From the NCBI RefSeq assembly GCF_001510655.1, contig NZ_LMVC01000004.1, positions 233,084 to 297,083 on the forward strand: 64,000 nt of DNA, written 5' to 3'. Below are positions 17,052 to 25,985 of this stretch, piece after piece. The position numbers and the translations under genes are program-made. The notes under the pieces were generated by a model. It searched no databases. It worked only from the letters and a program-made list of their open reading frames with translations, and had not been told where the DNA came from. This DNA comes from Fictibacillus sp. FJAT-27399 (lineage in GTDB: Bacteria > Bacillota > Bacilli > Bacillales > Fictibacillaceae). Each line of letters begins with the position of its first letter. Positions within the stretch are counted from its first letter, which is position 1.

Positions 17052-18032
17052 ATGGCTGAGCTAAGATATAATCCTTTATTAAAAGACTGGACGATGGTGG
17101 CTGCCAGCCGGCAGAACAGACCGCATATGCCGAAAGACTTTTGTCCGTTCTGCCCGGGATCCGGGAAAGTTCCCGATAACTATGAGGTGCATCTGTATCA
17201 CAATGATTTTCCTGTGCTTTCACCAAACCCTCCAAAACCAGATGGAGTAGGAGGCGGGTTGTATCAGACGAAAGAAGCGTATGGAAAGTGCGAAGTGGTG
17301 CTGTATTCACCGGGCCACTATGACACGATTCCTGATTTGTCCAAAGATCATATGAAAAAGCTGATGAACCTTTGGACGGATACATTCGTCAAACTGGATC
17401 AGGATCCGTATCATGAGTATGTCATGATCTTTGAAAACCGCGGAGAGGAAGTTGGGGTTACAATGCCTCACCCGCATGGACAGGTGTATGCTTACCCTTT
17501 TATTCCGCTAAAAGTAAAAACGGAGCTGGAAGCATGCAAAGAGTATTTTGAAGAAAACCAACGGAACATGTTTGATGATATGGTAGCCGAGGAAAAGCGG
17601 TTCGGGGAGCGTGTCCTGTTGGAAAGTGAGCATTTTATTGCGTTCATTCCGTTCTTTACGGACTATCCGTACGGGGCTTACATTGTCAGCAAAGAAGCGA
17701 AGACTGCACTGACCGAATTCACGGAGGAAGAAAGAACGGAACTGGGGGATATGCTTCAAGAACTTGTCGGAGGTATGGATAAAATCTATGACAAGCTGTT
17801 TCCTTACATGATGGTCATGCATCAGCGTCCATCGAACTCTAATGATCCGTATAAGGATTTTTATCGGTTTCACATCGAGTTCTATCCTCCGCTTCGTGCT
17901 CACGACAAATTAAAATTTAATTCCTCCTCTGAAACAGGAGGATGGGCAGCAGCTAATCCAACCAAAGTGGAAGAAAATGCAGAAATCCTGCGCCAATGTA
18001 TCAAGCGTTACAGTGAAAGTAAGGGGGAATAA
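17052..18032 (+). CDS. galT: Galactose-1-phosphate uridylyltransferase, class I
   Basis: 326-aa cytosolic Leloir enzyme exchanging UMP between UDP-glucose and galactose-1-phosphate. The HIT-fold active site MPHPHGQVY places the nucleophile His142 and partner His140; Cys31 and Cys34 (FCPFCPGSG) are zinc-site residues, and FYRFHIEFYPPLR supplies further ligands. Its length and motifs are those of class I GalT, whereas B. subtilis has the unrelated-looking, longer class II enzyme, so this operon has a different origin. First gene of galT-galK-galE, spaced 3 bp from galK. AGGAGGCGCTTGT precedes ATG. Confidence 0.95.
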   Translation: MAELRYNPLLKDWTMVAASRQNRPHMPKDFCPFCPGSGKVPDNYEVHLYHNDFPVLSPNPPKPDGVGGGLYQTKEAYGKCEVVLYSPGHYDTIPDLSKDHMKKLMNLWTDTFVKLDQDPYHEYVMIFENRGEEVGVTMPHPHGQVYAYPFIPLKVKTELEACKEYFEENQRNMFDDMVAEEKRFGERVLLESEHFIAFIPFFTDYPYGAYIVSKEAKTALTEFTEEERTELGDMLQELVGGMDKIYDKLFPYMMVMHQRPSNSNDPYKDFYRFHIEFYPPLRAHDKLKFNSSSETGGWAAANPTKVEENAEILRQCIKRYSESKGE

Positions 18033-18035
18033 GCC

Positions 18036-19214
18036 GTGGAGAACCAATGGGTGAAACGATTTCAAGAATATTTTCCGGGAAATAACGACAGAGTACGACT
18101 TTTCTTTGCACCCGGACGCGTAAATTTAATTGGGGAACATACCGACTACAACGGCGGTTTTGTATTTCCAGCTGCATTAACGATTGGAACCTATATGGCC
18201 ATTCGCCAGCGAAACGATGGTGTCTACCGTTTGAAGAGTAAGAACTTCCCATTGGAGGTTTCAATCGATACAAAACAGCCCATTGTCTATGATAAGGCTG
18301 ACGATTGGGCAAATTATACGAAAGGTATCCTGCAGCAATTGCAGAAGCTGGGTATCCAGCTCTCAGGGGCTGATGTTTTATACGCGGGCAATCTTCCGAA
18401 TGGTGCGGGCCTTTCTTCTTCTGCATCGATTGGCATGGCCAGTGCGCTTGGTTTTTCAGTATTGGAAAAAGAGGAACTGCCCATGCTGGAGCTCGCCAAG
18501 CTGTGCCAGCGGATGGAAAATCAGTTTATCGGTGTAAACAGCGGAATTATGGATCAGTTTGCGGTCGGATTCGGAAAGAAAGACCATGCTGTTTTTCTAG
18601 ATTGCCAGAGTTATGAGTTTGAATTGATTCCTCTTGAAATCGAAGGATACAAGCTTGTCATCACAAACACAAATAAAAGAAGAGGGCTTGCAGACTCCAA
18701 GTACAATGAACGAAGAGCACAGTGTGAACAAGGGCTGGAAATCATCCAAAGGCATATAGAGGATGTTAATGCACTCGGTGACCTTCGCCCTCTTCAGTTT
18801 AAGAAAATGGAAGCCCATCTGGCTGATGAAACGATTAAAAAGCGTGTCCGACATGTAGTTACTGAAGATGATCGTGTTCAAAAAGCCGTAGCAGCACTCG
18901 AAAATAGAGATTTACTTGCGTTTGGCCTGTATATGAAGGAGTCCCATCTTTCATTGCGTGACGATTATGAGGTGACCGGACTGGAGCTTGACGCACTGTT
19001 TGACATTCAGGGGCAGCAGCCCGGCTGCATAGGTACGAGAATGACCGGCGCTGGTTTTGGCGGCTGCACCATTTCCATCGTGGAAGACGGACAGGTAGAA
19101 GCATTCAAACAGAACGTGGCAGCAAACTACAAACAACAAACGGGTTTATCGCCTGACTTTTATGTTTGTGAAATTGGAGACGGTGTAAAAGAAATCAAAG
19201 AGGTGAAGAGATAA
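18036..19214 (+). CDS. galK: Galactokinase
   Basis: 392-aa GHMP-family kinase phosphorylating galactose with ATP at C1. The galactokinase signature GRVNLIGEHTDYNGG is near residues 28-42, the GHMP ATP loop is LPNGAGLSSSASIGMASA, and the C-terminal motif GARMTGAGFGGC appears as TRMTGAGFGGCTISIV. Start is GTG three bases after the galT stop, behind AAGGGGG. Its stop overlaps the galE start (TAATG), indicating translational coupling. Confidence 0.97.
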   Translation: MENQWVKRFQEYFPGNNDRVRLFFAPGRVNLIGEHTDYNGGFVFPAALTIGTYMAIRQRNDGVYRLKSKNFPLEVSIDTKQPIVYDKADDWANYTKGILQQLQKLGIQLSGADVLYAGNLPNGAGLSSSASIGMASALGFSVLEKEELPMLELAKLCQRMENQFIGVNSGIMDQFAVGFGKKDHAVFLDCQSYEFELIPLEIEGYKLVITNTNKRRGLADSKYNERRAQCEQGLEIIQRHIEDVNALGDLRPLQFKKMEAHLADETIKKRVRHVVTEDDRVQKAVAALENRDLLAFGLYMKESHLSLRDDYEVTGLELDALFDIQGQQPGCIGTRMTGAGFGGCTISIVEDGQVEAFKQNVAANYKQQTGLSPDFYVCEIGDGVKEIKEVKR

Positions 19215-20227
19215 TGGCCATATTGGTAACCGGAGGAGCAGGCTATATCGGCAGCCATACCGTATTGTGTCTGCGTGAAAAAGGCGAAGAAGTCATCGTG
19301 TTGGATAACCTGCAAAAAGGGCATCGGGAGGCTGTGCTGAAGGATGTTCCGTTCTATGAAGGAGATCTGCATGACAGCGCCTTGCTGGATACCGTTTTTT
19401 CAGAAAATGACATTGAAGCAGTTATACATTTTGCGGCCAACTCTCTTGTAGGTGAGAGTGTTGCAGATCCAATTTCTTATTACCAGAACAACGTGGCGGG
19501 TTCATTGAATCTGGTCGACCGCATGGTGAAAAATGGCGTGAAAAACATTGTCTTCTCCTCTACTGCCGCTGTCTATGGGGAACCTGAGACCGTCCCTATT
19601 CAGGAAAGCGACCGGACGCTTCCGACTAATCCTTATGGAGAAACGAAGCTGGCCATTGAAAGACTTCTTCATTGGGCAGATCAGGCTTATGGGCTGAAAG
19701 CAGTCGCTCTCCGGTATTTTAATGCGGCAGGCGCCGATCCAAAAGGAGGAATTGGAGAAGATCATACACCAGAATCTCACCTGATTCCGATCATTCTTGA
19801 AGCCGCCCTTGGAAAACGGCCGCATATCTCTGTATTCGGGGAGGACTATGCGACAGAAGACGGTACTTGTGTCCGGGATTACATCCATGTGATGGATCTG
19901 GCTGACGCTCACTGCCTGGCTCTCGAAAAATTAAAGAGAACTGGAGAGAGCGGCGTATACAACCTCGGGAACGGTAAGGGGTTCTCGGTGAAGCAGGTGA
20001 TCGATACATGCAGAACGGTTACAGGCCGAACGATCGAAGCTGTTTCTTCTCCGCGAAGAGCAGGCGATCCTGCGATTCTTATCGCTTCTTCTCAAAAAGC
20101 AAAGGATGAACTGGGCTGGGTTCCAAAATATCCTGATGTCCATGAAATGGTAGAACACGCCTGGAACTGGCATCTCCATCATCCAAACGGTTATGCCGAT
20201 GGAGGTCCGGACAATGGCTCTAGGTAA
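19214..20227 (+). CDS. galE: UDP-glucose 4-epimerase
   Basis: 337-aa short-chain dehydrogenase-fold enzyme interconverting UDP-galactose and UDP-glucose with bound NAD. The Rossmann motif TGGAGYIGSHT opens the protein; the catalytic Ser/Tyr/Lys set is in FSSTAAVYG and NPYGETKLAIE, and ALRYFNAAGADP and RDYIHVMDLA are family landmarks. Third gene of the operon, coupled to galK by one overlapping base and overlapping the next gene by 14 bp. Confidence 0.97.
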   Translation: MAILVTGGAGYIGSHTVLCLREKGEEVIVLDNLQKGHREAVLKDVPFYEGDLHDSALLDTVFSENDIEAVIHFAANSLVGESVADPISYYQNNVAGSLNLVDRMVKNGVKNIVFSSTAAVYGEPETVPIQESDRTLPTNPYGETKLAIERLLHWADQAYGLKAVALRYFNAAGADPKGGIGEDHTPESHLIPIILEAALGKRPHISVFGEDYATEDGTCVRDYIHVMDLADAHCLALEKLKRTGESGVYNLGNGKGFSVKQVIDTCRTVTGRTIEAVSSPRRAGDPAILIASSQKAKDELGWVPKYPDVHEMVEHAWNWHLHHPNGYADGGPDNGSR

Positions 20228-21293
20228 GATCAGAAACATCATGAAAGAAAACCATCTGGACGGAATACTGCTGAGAAAACGGAACCATTTTTCATGGGTA
20301 ACAAACGGCCGCCAGAACCAGATCGTGCTTGGAATCACGGAAGGTGTTGCAGATCTTGTGATTTTTGAAGATGAGGTCTATGTGGTGACGACCAAGATGG
20401 AAGAACGGCGCATAAAGGAAGAAGAACTCTCCCATTTTTCTCATGAAGTTAAAGTGGTGACGGATGAGTGGTTTAAAGGCTCTGATCATCTGATCTCTGA
20501 ACTTGGAAAAGGGAAAAGGATGGGGACGGATACGCCGTTTAAAGACTATGCCGACATGACGGAGGAACTGAAACGTGTTCGATCCATATTGGATGAACAA
20601 GAAGTGGAGCGTTACCGCAAGCTGTGCCAGGATACGGCGTGGTCACTTGAATCGGTTTGCCGGAAGATGGAGCCTGGGCAGACGGAACATGAAATTGCCG
20701 GGATGGTGGCAGAACAGGCGATATCCAAGGGGATCAGGCTTCAAGTTTTGCTTGTTGCTACAGATGAACGCATCTATTCCTACCGCCACCCGGTTCCTAC
20801 TTCTAAGAAACTGAAGAAGCATGGGCTGCTGGTGATTTGCGGTGAGCGTGAGGGGCTTGTCGCCAACCTGACAAGGGTTGTACATTTCGGGCCGCTGTCT
20901 CAGGAACTGTCTGATCATAAAGAAAAACTCGCTCGTATTGATGCGGCTTTTATAACCGCTACTAAACCTGGTACAACGGTTGGTGAAGTGTTCAAAAAAG
21001 GGATACAGCAGTACGTGGAAGAGGGCCATCCGGAAGACTGGAAACTCCTCCATCAAGGAGGGCCAACTGGATATGACTCCAGAGAGTTTATCGCAACAAT
21101 GGAATCAGAAACTGAGGTGAAGGAAAACATGGTATTCACATGGAATCCTTCGCTGCCCGGTGTGAAATCAGAAGACACCGTTCTCATTCAACAAAATAAA
21201 GCTGAAATTTTGACCGAAACCGGGGGATGGCCCTACCTTGAAGTAACATTCGGAGGACAAACACTGCGACGGCCGGATATCCTCATTAGATAA
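20214..21293 (+). CDS. M24 (creatinase/prolidase-fold) homologue lacking metal ligands
   Basis: 359 aa with the two-domain layout of Xaa-Pro aminopeptidases: a creatinase-type N-domain (HLDGILLRKRNHFSWVTNG) and a pita-bread C-domain (VERYRKLCQDTAWSLESVCRKMEPGQTEHEIAG). The metal-binding positions are altered: the usual D-x10-D region reads LLVICGEREGLVANLTRVVHFG, the HGxG region reads HQGGPTGYDS, and the Glu of the EPG motif is Asn (TWNPSLPG). I infer no dinuclear-metal peptidase activity. Start at 20214 has GGAGGT seven bases upstream, inside galE. Why it belongs to a galactose operon is unknown; a sugar-acid or binding role is possible. Confidence 0.75.
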   Translation: MALGKIRNIMKENHLDGILLRKRNHFSWVTNGRQNQIVLGITEGVADLVIFEDEVYVVTTKMEERRIKEEELSHFSHEVKVVTDEWFKGSDHLISELGKGKRMGTDTPFKDYADMTEELKRVRSILDEQEVERYRKLCQDTAWSLESVCRKMEPGQTEHEIAGMVAEQAISKGIRLQVLLVATDERIYSYRHPVPTSKKLKKHGLLVICGEREGLVANLTRVVHFGPLSQELSDHKEKLARIDAAFITATKPGTTVGEVFKKGIQQYVEEGHPEDWKLLHQGGPTGYDSREFIATMESETEVKENMVFTWNPSLPGVKSEDTVLIQQNKAEILTETGGWPYLEVTFGGQTLRRPDILIR

Positions 21294-21432
21294 GAAAGAA
21301 ACTGAAGAAGCGTTCGAATGTCCCGTACCTACTTCACCGATCTTGATTTTCTTACTTCTGCTTTAAAAACCGCTTATCTCTGGTATTTTGCACGGTTCGG
21401 TGAAAGAATAGAGAGACAAAGGAGTGAGCGGC

Positions 21433-23439
21433 ATGTTTATAGGAGTAGATTATTATCCGGAACAGTGGCCAAAATCCAGATGGCCTGAAGATGTAAGACT
21501 GATGAAGGAGCTTGGAGTTAATGTGGTGCGCATCGCCGAATTCGGCTGGCAGCTGATGGAGCCGGAAGAAGGAGTGTACGATTTTTCCCTTTTTGATGAA
21601 GCGATTGATCTGCTTACAGAAAACGAGATAAAAATCATCCTCGGTACGCCGACAGCGACTCCTCCTGCATGGATGGCGCATCAGTATCCTGAAATTTTGC
21701 CGGTTGATGAGAACGGTGTAAAGATTTCTTTCGGTGCTCGCCGGCATTATACGGTGAACAGCAAGACCTATCAGAAATTCACCCGAAAAATTGTCCGCAA
21801 ACTGGCCGAGAAATATGGCCAGCATCCTGATGTCATCGGCTGGCAGACGGATAACGAGTACGGCCATGAAAAATCGGACCGCAGCTATGGTGATGAAGAC
21901 CGCATGGCGTTTCAGGAATGGCTCAGCAACAAATACGGCAGCCTGGATGCATTAAATGAAGCATGGGGTACGGTCTTCTGGAGCCAAACCTATACGGCGT
22001 GGGAGCAGATCCCTGTTCCCCGGAAAGTATTTCAGGAACATAATCCGGGTCTGCTGCTTGATTTTGACCGGTTTTGCGCAGACAGCTATACAGCGTACAA
22101 CAAGCTGCAGGCTGATATTTTAAGAGAGCATATTTCAGTTCAGCAGTTTATCACCCATAATTTTGTCTTTACCGAACTTGCCCTAAAACAGCGGGATATC
22201 GCGAAGGACCTCGACTTCATATCCTTTGACAACTACCCGGTCTGGGGCGGTCTACCTGAACCGATTCCGCCTGCCGCGATTGCCCAGCAGCATGATCTTT
22301 GCCGTTCAACAAAAGACGGAAAAGGCTATTGGGTGCTTGAGGAGCTATCCGGGGCACAAGGATGGAGCCATATCGGCTACCTGCCTCGTTCAGGGCACAT
22401 CAAGCTTTGGACGTACCAGGCTATTGCACGGGGAGCGGAGGCGATCGTCTATTTCAGGTGGCGCGCAGCCCGTTTCGGAACCGAAGAATTCTGCCATGGA
22501 ATCTTGGATCACGACGGTAAGCCGAGGCGAAAGTTTGAAGAAGTGAAAGAGGTATTCAATGCTCTGAAAGTATTCGGAGATGAGTGGATCGCCACTAAAT
22601 ATAAAGCAGAAGTCGGTGTGTATTACGATGTGGAAAATGCCTGGGCTTGGCGAATCCAGCCGCAGAGTGATGCGTTTACCCATAAGCAGGAGATGCTTCG
22701 TTTTTATTCCGGTGCTTACCGTTTGAACGCGGCTACTGATATGGTCTCTCCGGAGAGCAGCCTTGACGGGCTGAAAACGGTCATCGTTCCCGTTTACTTT
22801 TTAACCAATCCGGTATTTACGGAAAAACTGAAGAAGTATGCGGCAGATGGCGGAACGGTGGTCCTTTCCTATCGGGCAGGCGTGAAAGAGCCGAACAATG
22901 CGGTTACAGAAATGACGCTTCCCGGAGAACTTGGAGAGCTTGCAGGCATCGAAGTCCACGAGTACGAGTCGCTTCAGACCGGCCAGCAGACACGTGTAAC
23001 GGGAATAGCGGGGAACATCATGGACATCATGTCGCCGGCCACAGTGTGGTGTGACTTGATCGAGCCGAAATCGGCTGAGGTCCTCGCCGTCTACAGGGAC
23101 GCTTTCTATGAAGGTACACCTGCGATCACGAAGAACAAGTACGGAAAAGGCAACGTGTATTATATCGGTACAGCGGTAGAAGATTATTTTCTTGTGCGGC
23201 TGTACAGAGACATTTTTGCTCAGGCTGGCGTACAGACGATCGAACTGCCGGACGATGTTGAAATGGTAATACGGGATGGAGAGGCCGGCAGCAAGTTCTT
23301 ATGTTTGATGAATCATTCAACGACAGCAAGTCACCGGGTCTCCTTGCCAAAGGGCACCTGGAAGGACGCCATAACAGGTGAAACGTTCAAAGGAGACGTC
23401 AGGCTGCAATCTTTAGGTTCTTTTCTTTTGATCCAGTAA
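21433..23439 (+). CDS. GH42 beta-galactosidase
   Basis: 668-aa family 42 glycoside hydrolase releasing galactose from beta-galactosides. Opening MFIGVDYYPEQWP and VRIAEFGW are characteristic; Glu142 in WQTDNEYG is the predicted acid/base and Glu303 in WVLEELSGAQGW the nucleophile. TIM barrel (about 1-385), trimerisation domain (about 390-600) and a short C-terminal beta domain match the full-length family. No signal peptide, so intracellular; it needs an uptake system, which is missing here apart from a remnant. ATG 21433 has AAAGGAG eight bases upstream; GTG 21424 is too close. It would feed the preceding gal operon. Confidence 0.93.
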   Translation: MFIGVDYYPEQWPKSRWPEDVRLMKELGVNVVRIAEFGWQLMEPEEGVYDFSLFDEAIDLLTENEIKIILGTPTATPPAWMAHQYPEILPVDENGVKISFGARRHYTVNSKTYQKFTRKIVRKLAEKYGQHPDVIGWQTDNEYGHEKSDRSYGDEDRMAFQEWLSNKYGSLDALNEAWGTVFWSQTYTAWEQIPVPRKVFQEHNPGLLLDFDRFCADSYTAYNKLQADILREHISVQQFITHNFVFTELALKQRDIAKDLDFISFDNYPVWGGLPEPIPPAAIAQQHDLCRSTKDGKGYWVLEELSGAQGWSHIGYLPRSGHIKLWTYQAIARGAEAIVYFRWRAARFGTEEFCHGILDHDGKPRRKFEEVKEVFNALKVFGDEWIATKYKAEVGVYYDVENAWAWRIQPQSDAFTHKQEMLRFYSGAYRLNAATDMVSPESSLDGLKTVIVPVYFLTNPVFTEKLKKYAADGGTVVLSYRAGVKEPNNAVTEMTLPGELGELAGIEVHEYESLQTGQQTRVTGIAGNIMDIMSPATVWCDLIEPKSAEVLAVYRDAFYEGTPAITKNKYGKGNVYYIGTAVEDYFLVRLYRDIFAQAGVQTIELPDDVEMVIRDGEAGSKFLCLMNHSTTASHRVSLPKGTWKDAITGETFKGDVRLQSLGSFLLIQ

Positions 23440-23442
23440 AAA

Positions 23443-23492
23443 GGTGCCAGGCACCGCAATTACACACTTGTGTAATTTGCGTGCCTGGCACC
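23443..23492. repeat. Triple-palindrome element, TTACACA-type core
   Basis: Arms GGTGCCAGGCACC and GTGCCTGGCACC around TTACACACTTGTGTAA, 3 bp after the beta-galactosidase stop; flanked by AAAA and TTTATT, so likely also a terminator. Confidence 0.9.
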
Positions 23493-23593
23493 TTTATTAA
23501 CGAGATTGACCCGTAAAACAGAGTGCGATATGTTATTATTTGGAAACGGAAATAAAAATTCTGAAATGATGAAACAGGGGACAGGGAGGAATT

Positions 23594-24544
23594 ATGGAAA
23601 CGGTACATACGCTGGAATTAAAACAGGTAACGAAACGGATCAAAGGCAAAAATATAGTAGACAATCTTTCGTTCAGTGTTCAAAAGGGGGAAATCTTTGG
23701 ACTGCTCGGACCGAACGGAGCGGGGAAAACGACAACGATCCGTATGATCGTCGGTTTGATTTCAATGACAGAAGGAGAAATCCTGGTGAACGGCCTGGAT
23801 ATCCGCAAGAACTATGAAAAAGCGATGGAACAGATCGGGGCCATCGTAGAAAATCCGCAAATGTATGACTATTTGACAGGCTACAAAAACCTGATGCAAT
23901 ATGCACGCATCATGCCAGGAGTGACGAAAGAGCGAATCGATGAGGTCGTGAAGCTGGTGGAAATGGAGTATGCCATTCATAAAAAGGTAAAAACCTACTC
24001 GCTCGGCATGAGGCAGCGGCTCGGTGGAGCCCAGGCTCTTTTGCACAATCCCTCACTTCTAATTCTGGACGAACCGACGAACGGGCTTGATCCTCAAGGG
24101 AGGCATGATTTGCGAAATTATTTGCGAGCGCTTGCTGATCAAGGGACTTCAGTCATCGTTTCCAGCCATATTTTAACGGAGATGGAACTGATGTGTGACC
24201 GTGTCGCTGTGATTCAGCACGGAAAACTCATTCGGATCGATGACGTAACCAACGTTACCGATCAGGCAGACGCCACCGTACATTTCAAAGTGGATGGCGA
24301 ACTTTTAATAGCGAAAGGGGTTCTCGGTGAACAGCTTCCGAATATCCCGGTTCTGGTGGAAGGGAATGAACTCGTTTTACAGATCCAGCAGCCGGATGAG
24401 ATCGGTGATATTAATAAAAGGCTCGTCATGGCAGGATTTATGGTATACGGCATTCAGCTGAAGAAGAAAACGCTGGAAGAACGGTTCCTTGAAATGACGA
24501 GGAAAGGAGGAGATCTAAATGAAGTTTCTGTCACTGGTCACTAA
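23594..24544 (+). CDS. ABC transporter ATP-binding protein (BcrA/YtrB-like)
   Basis: 316-aa nucleotide-binding subunit. Walker A GPNGAGKTT at 39-47, signature YSLGMRQRLGGAQALL, Walker B LLILDEPTNGLD, switch His in VSSHIL. A C-terminal extension of about 100 residues after the ATPase core is typical of DrrA/BcrA-type exporters. It overlaps the permease gene by 26 bp. Exporters of this type move antibiotics, bacteriocins or lipids; substrate cannot be told. GGGAGG precedes the ATG. Confidence 0.92.
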   Translation: METVHTLELKQVTKRIKGKNIVDNLSFSVQKGEIFGLLGPNGAGKTTTIRMIVGLISMTEGEILVNGLDIRKNYEKAMEQIGAIVENPQMYDYLTGYKNLMQYARIMPGVTKERIDEVVKLVEMEYAIHKKVKTYSLGMRQRLGGAQALLHNPSLLILDEPTNGLDPQGRHDLRNYLRALADQGTSVIVSSHILTEMELMCDRVAVIQHGKLIRIDDVTNVTDQADATVHFKVDGELLIAKGVLGEQLPNIPVLVEGNELVLQIQQPDEIGDINKRLVMAGFMVYGIQLKKKTLEERFLEMTRKGGDLNEVSVTGH

Positions 24545-25475
24545 TGAATGGGTCAAAATTTTCAGCAGGGTAAGAACTTGGGTGTTTATTGCACTTCCCA
24601 TACTTATCGTTTTGGGCGTGGCGATCTACGGCAAGGTTACAGAAGACGAGTCGGTAAAAGCAAACTGGAAGCAAGAGCTGACGGACCAGAATAAAGAACT
24701 GAAAAAGGAAATTGCTCAGGCTAAAAAGGATAAAACGCCCAAAATGTTCAGGGAGTCATTGGAAACGGAGTATAAACAGAATCAATACGCCATCAAGCAT
24801 GATATCTCTCCTTATGAAACAACAAGCTGGAAGTTTATGAAAGATTTTTCGCCGCTGTCCTCGTTATTGGGATTGTTTGTTATTGTAGTAGCGAGTGACA
24901 TTGTGGCAACCGAATTTGCGAAGGGTACCGTAAAAATGCTGCTGATCCGGCCATACAGCCGTTGGAAGATCCTGCTTTCCAAACTTCTGGCTACCCTTGG
25001 ATTCGCCTTCTTATTGTGGATCGTTCTTATCGTATCCACATGGCTGATCGGCAGTGTATTCTATGGGTTTGGGGGAATGGACCAGCCGTATTTGACGAAT
25101 GTCGATGGGGTAGTCCAAGAAAAATCGATCTCCCATTATGTATTGGCGAACATGGGGCTGGAATTCATCGAATTCGCCGTGCTTGTTGCATTAGCCTTCA
25201 TGATTTCCACACTGTTTTACAGCAGCTCTGTGGCGATTGGTGTTTCCATGTTCATTATGTTTGCCGGTAACATTCTTACAACCATATTCAGCGGAAAATC
25301 ATGGGCAAAATACACGCTGTTTCCCAACATGGATTTGACCCAATATCTTGATGAAGGGATGCAGCTCGTTAAAGGTATGTCACTTTCCTTCTCCCTGGGC
25401 ATGCTCGCAGCCTATACGGCGGTCTTCCTTGTGATCACGTTTGCCGTCTTCCAGAAGCGTGATGTGAGGTCATAG
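24519..25475 (+). CDS. ABC-2 type transporter permease
   Basis: 318-aa membrane subunit partnering the preceding ATPase. The first helix (about 17-36, TWVFIALPILIVLGVAIYG) is followed by a charged extracytoplasmic or coil-rich loop (about 40-110), then five hydrophobic segments between about 110 and 310, for a total near six. The pattern matches BcrB/YxlG-like ABC-2 permeases. Overlapping start with GGAGGAGATCTAA as ribosome site. No sensor kinase gene is adjacent, so it is not an obvious BceAB-type resistance module. Confidence 0.9.
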   Translation: MKFLSLVTNEWVKIFSRVRTWVFIALPILIVLGVAIYGKVTEDESVKANWKQELTDQNKELKKEIAQAKKDKTPKMFRESLETEYKQNQYAIKHDISPYETTSWKFMKDFSPLSSLLGLFVIVVASDIVATEFAKGTVKMLLIRPYSRWKILLSKLLATLGFAFLLWIVLIVSTWLIGSVFYGFGGMDQPYLTNVDGVVQEKSISHYVLANMGLEFIEFAVLVALAFMISTLFYSSSVAIGVSMFIMFAGNILTTIFSGKSWAKYTLFPNMDLTQYLDEGMQLVKGMSLSFSLGMLAAYTAVFLVITFAVFQKRDVRS

Positions 25476-25502
25476 AAAATAAATGCATCGTACCAAATGC
25501 AT

Positions 25503-25552
25503 GGTGCCAGGCACCGCGGTTACACATATGTGTAATTTGCGTGCCTGGCACC
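25503..25552. repeat. Triple-palindrome element, TTACACA-type core
   Basis: GGTGCC arms around the perfect palindrome TTACACATATGTGTAA. Sits between convergent genes with T-run on the right, placed as a shared terminator. Confidence 0.9.
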
Positions 25553-25557
25553 ATTTT

Positions 25558-25746
25558 TTATGTGGTTTCTTCTTCGCAGTCTTCTTCTGCTTCTCCAGGA
25601 TGTACTAGATGATGTACGATACCGCTGATGACTGCCTGATCGGAAAATTCTAATTCCCCATATACTTCGTCTTGGGAAAAATCCCCATTACTGCTGAGAT
25701 CCTGCAGGTCATTTTGTTCGCCGTTGTTTTCTCGTTTCGCATCCAT
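25558..25746 (-). CDS. Small acidic protein of unknown function
   Basis: 62 aa, beginning MDAKRENNGEQND and ending GEAEEDCEEETT. It has very high Asp/Glu/Asn/Gln content, a single Cys and no membrane segment or recognised motif. AAGGAGG stands ten bases before ATG 25746 and a repeat-terminator follows 5 bp after the stop, so it looks like a real gene; an upstream in-frame start includes that ribosome site and is less likely. Similar small acidic proteins occur in spores, but nothing here proves that. Confidence 0.65.
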   Translation of the reverse strand: MDAKRENNGEQNDLQDLSSNGDFSQDEVYGELEFSDQAVISGIVHHLVHPGEAEEDCEEETT

Positions 25747-25809
25747 TATCCTCAGCCTCCTTTTTCTTATCATCTTCCCTAAACATCATAATTATTAAAC
25801 GGGGCGGTG

Positions 25810-25860
25810 GGTGCCAGGCACCGGCCGTTACATGCTTGTGTAATCGAGGTGCCTGGCACC
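25810..25860. repeat. Triple-palindrome element, diverged TTACATG/TGTGTAA core
   Basis: GGTGCCAGGCACC, core TTACATGCTTGTGTAA, GGTGCCTGGCACC. Lies between divergent genes (25746 minus, 25986 plus), so here it cannot be a simple 3' terminator for either. Confidence 0.88.
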
Positions 25861-25985
25861 GCCTTAGTACATCCCTACCATGAGAACGGGTTTAAATATC
25901 AGAAAAATCCGTATATTTATTCTTTTCAAACTATTAATCTTCTTATATAATGGCCTTCATATCGATTGGAAGGTGGGGGAGAATC

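Noticed and set aside
21333..21411. TTCACCGA/TCGGTGAA inverted repeat in the beta-galactosidase leader
   Set aside because: Arms are only 8 bp and about 65 bp apart; no riboswitch-like conserved core is recognisable.
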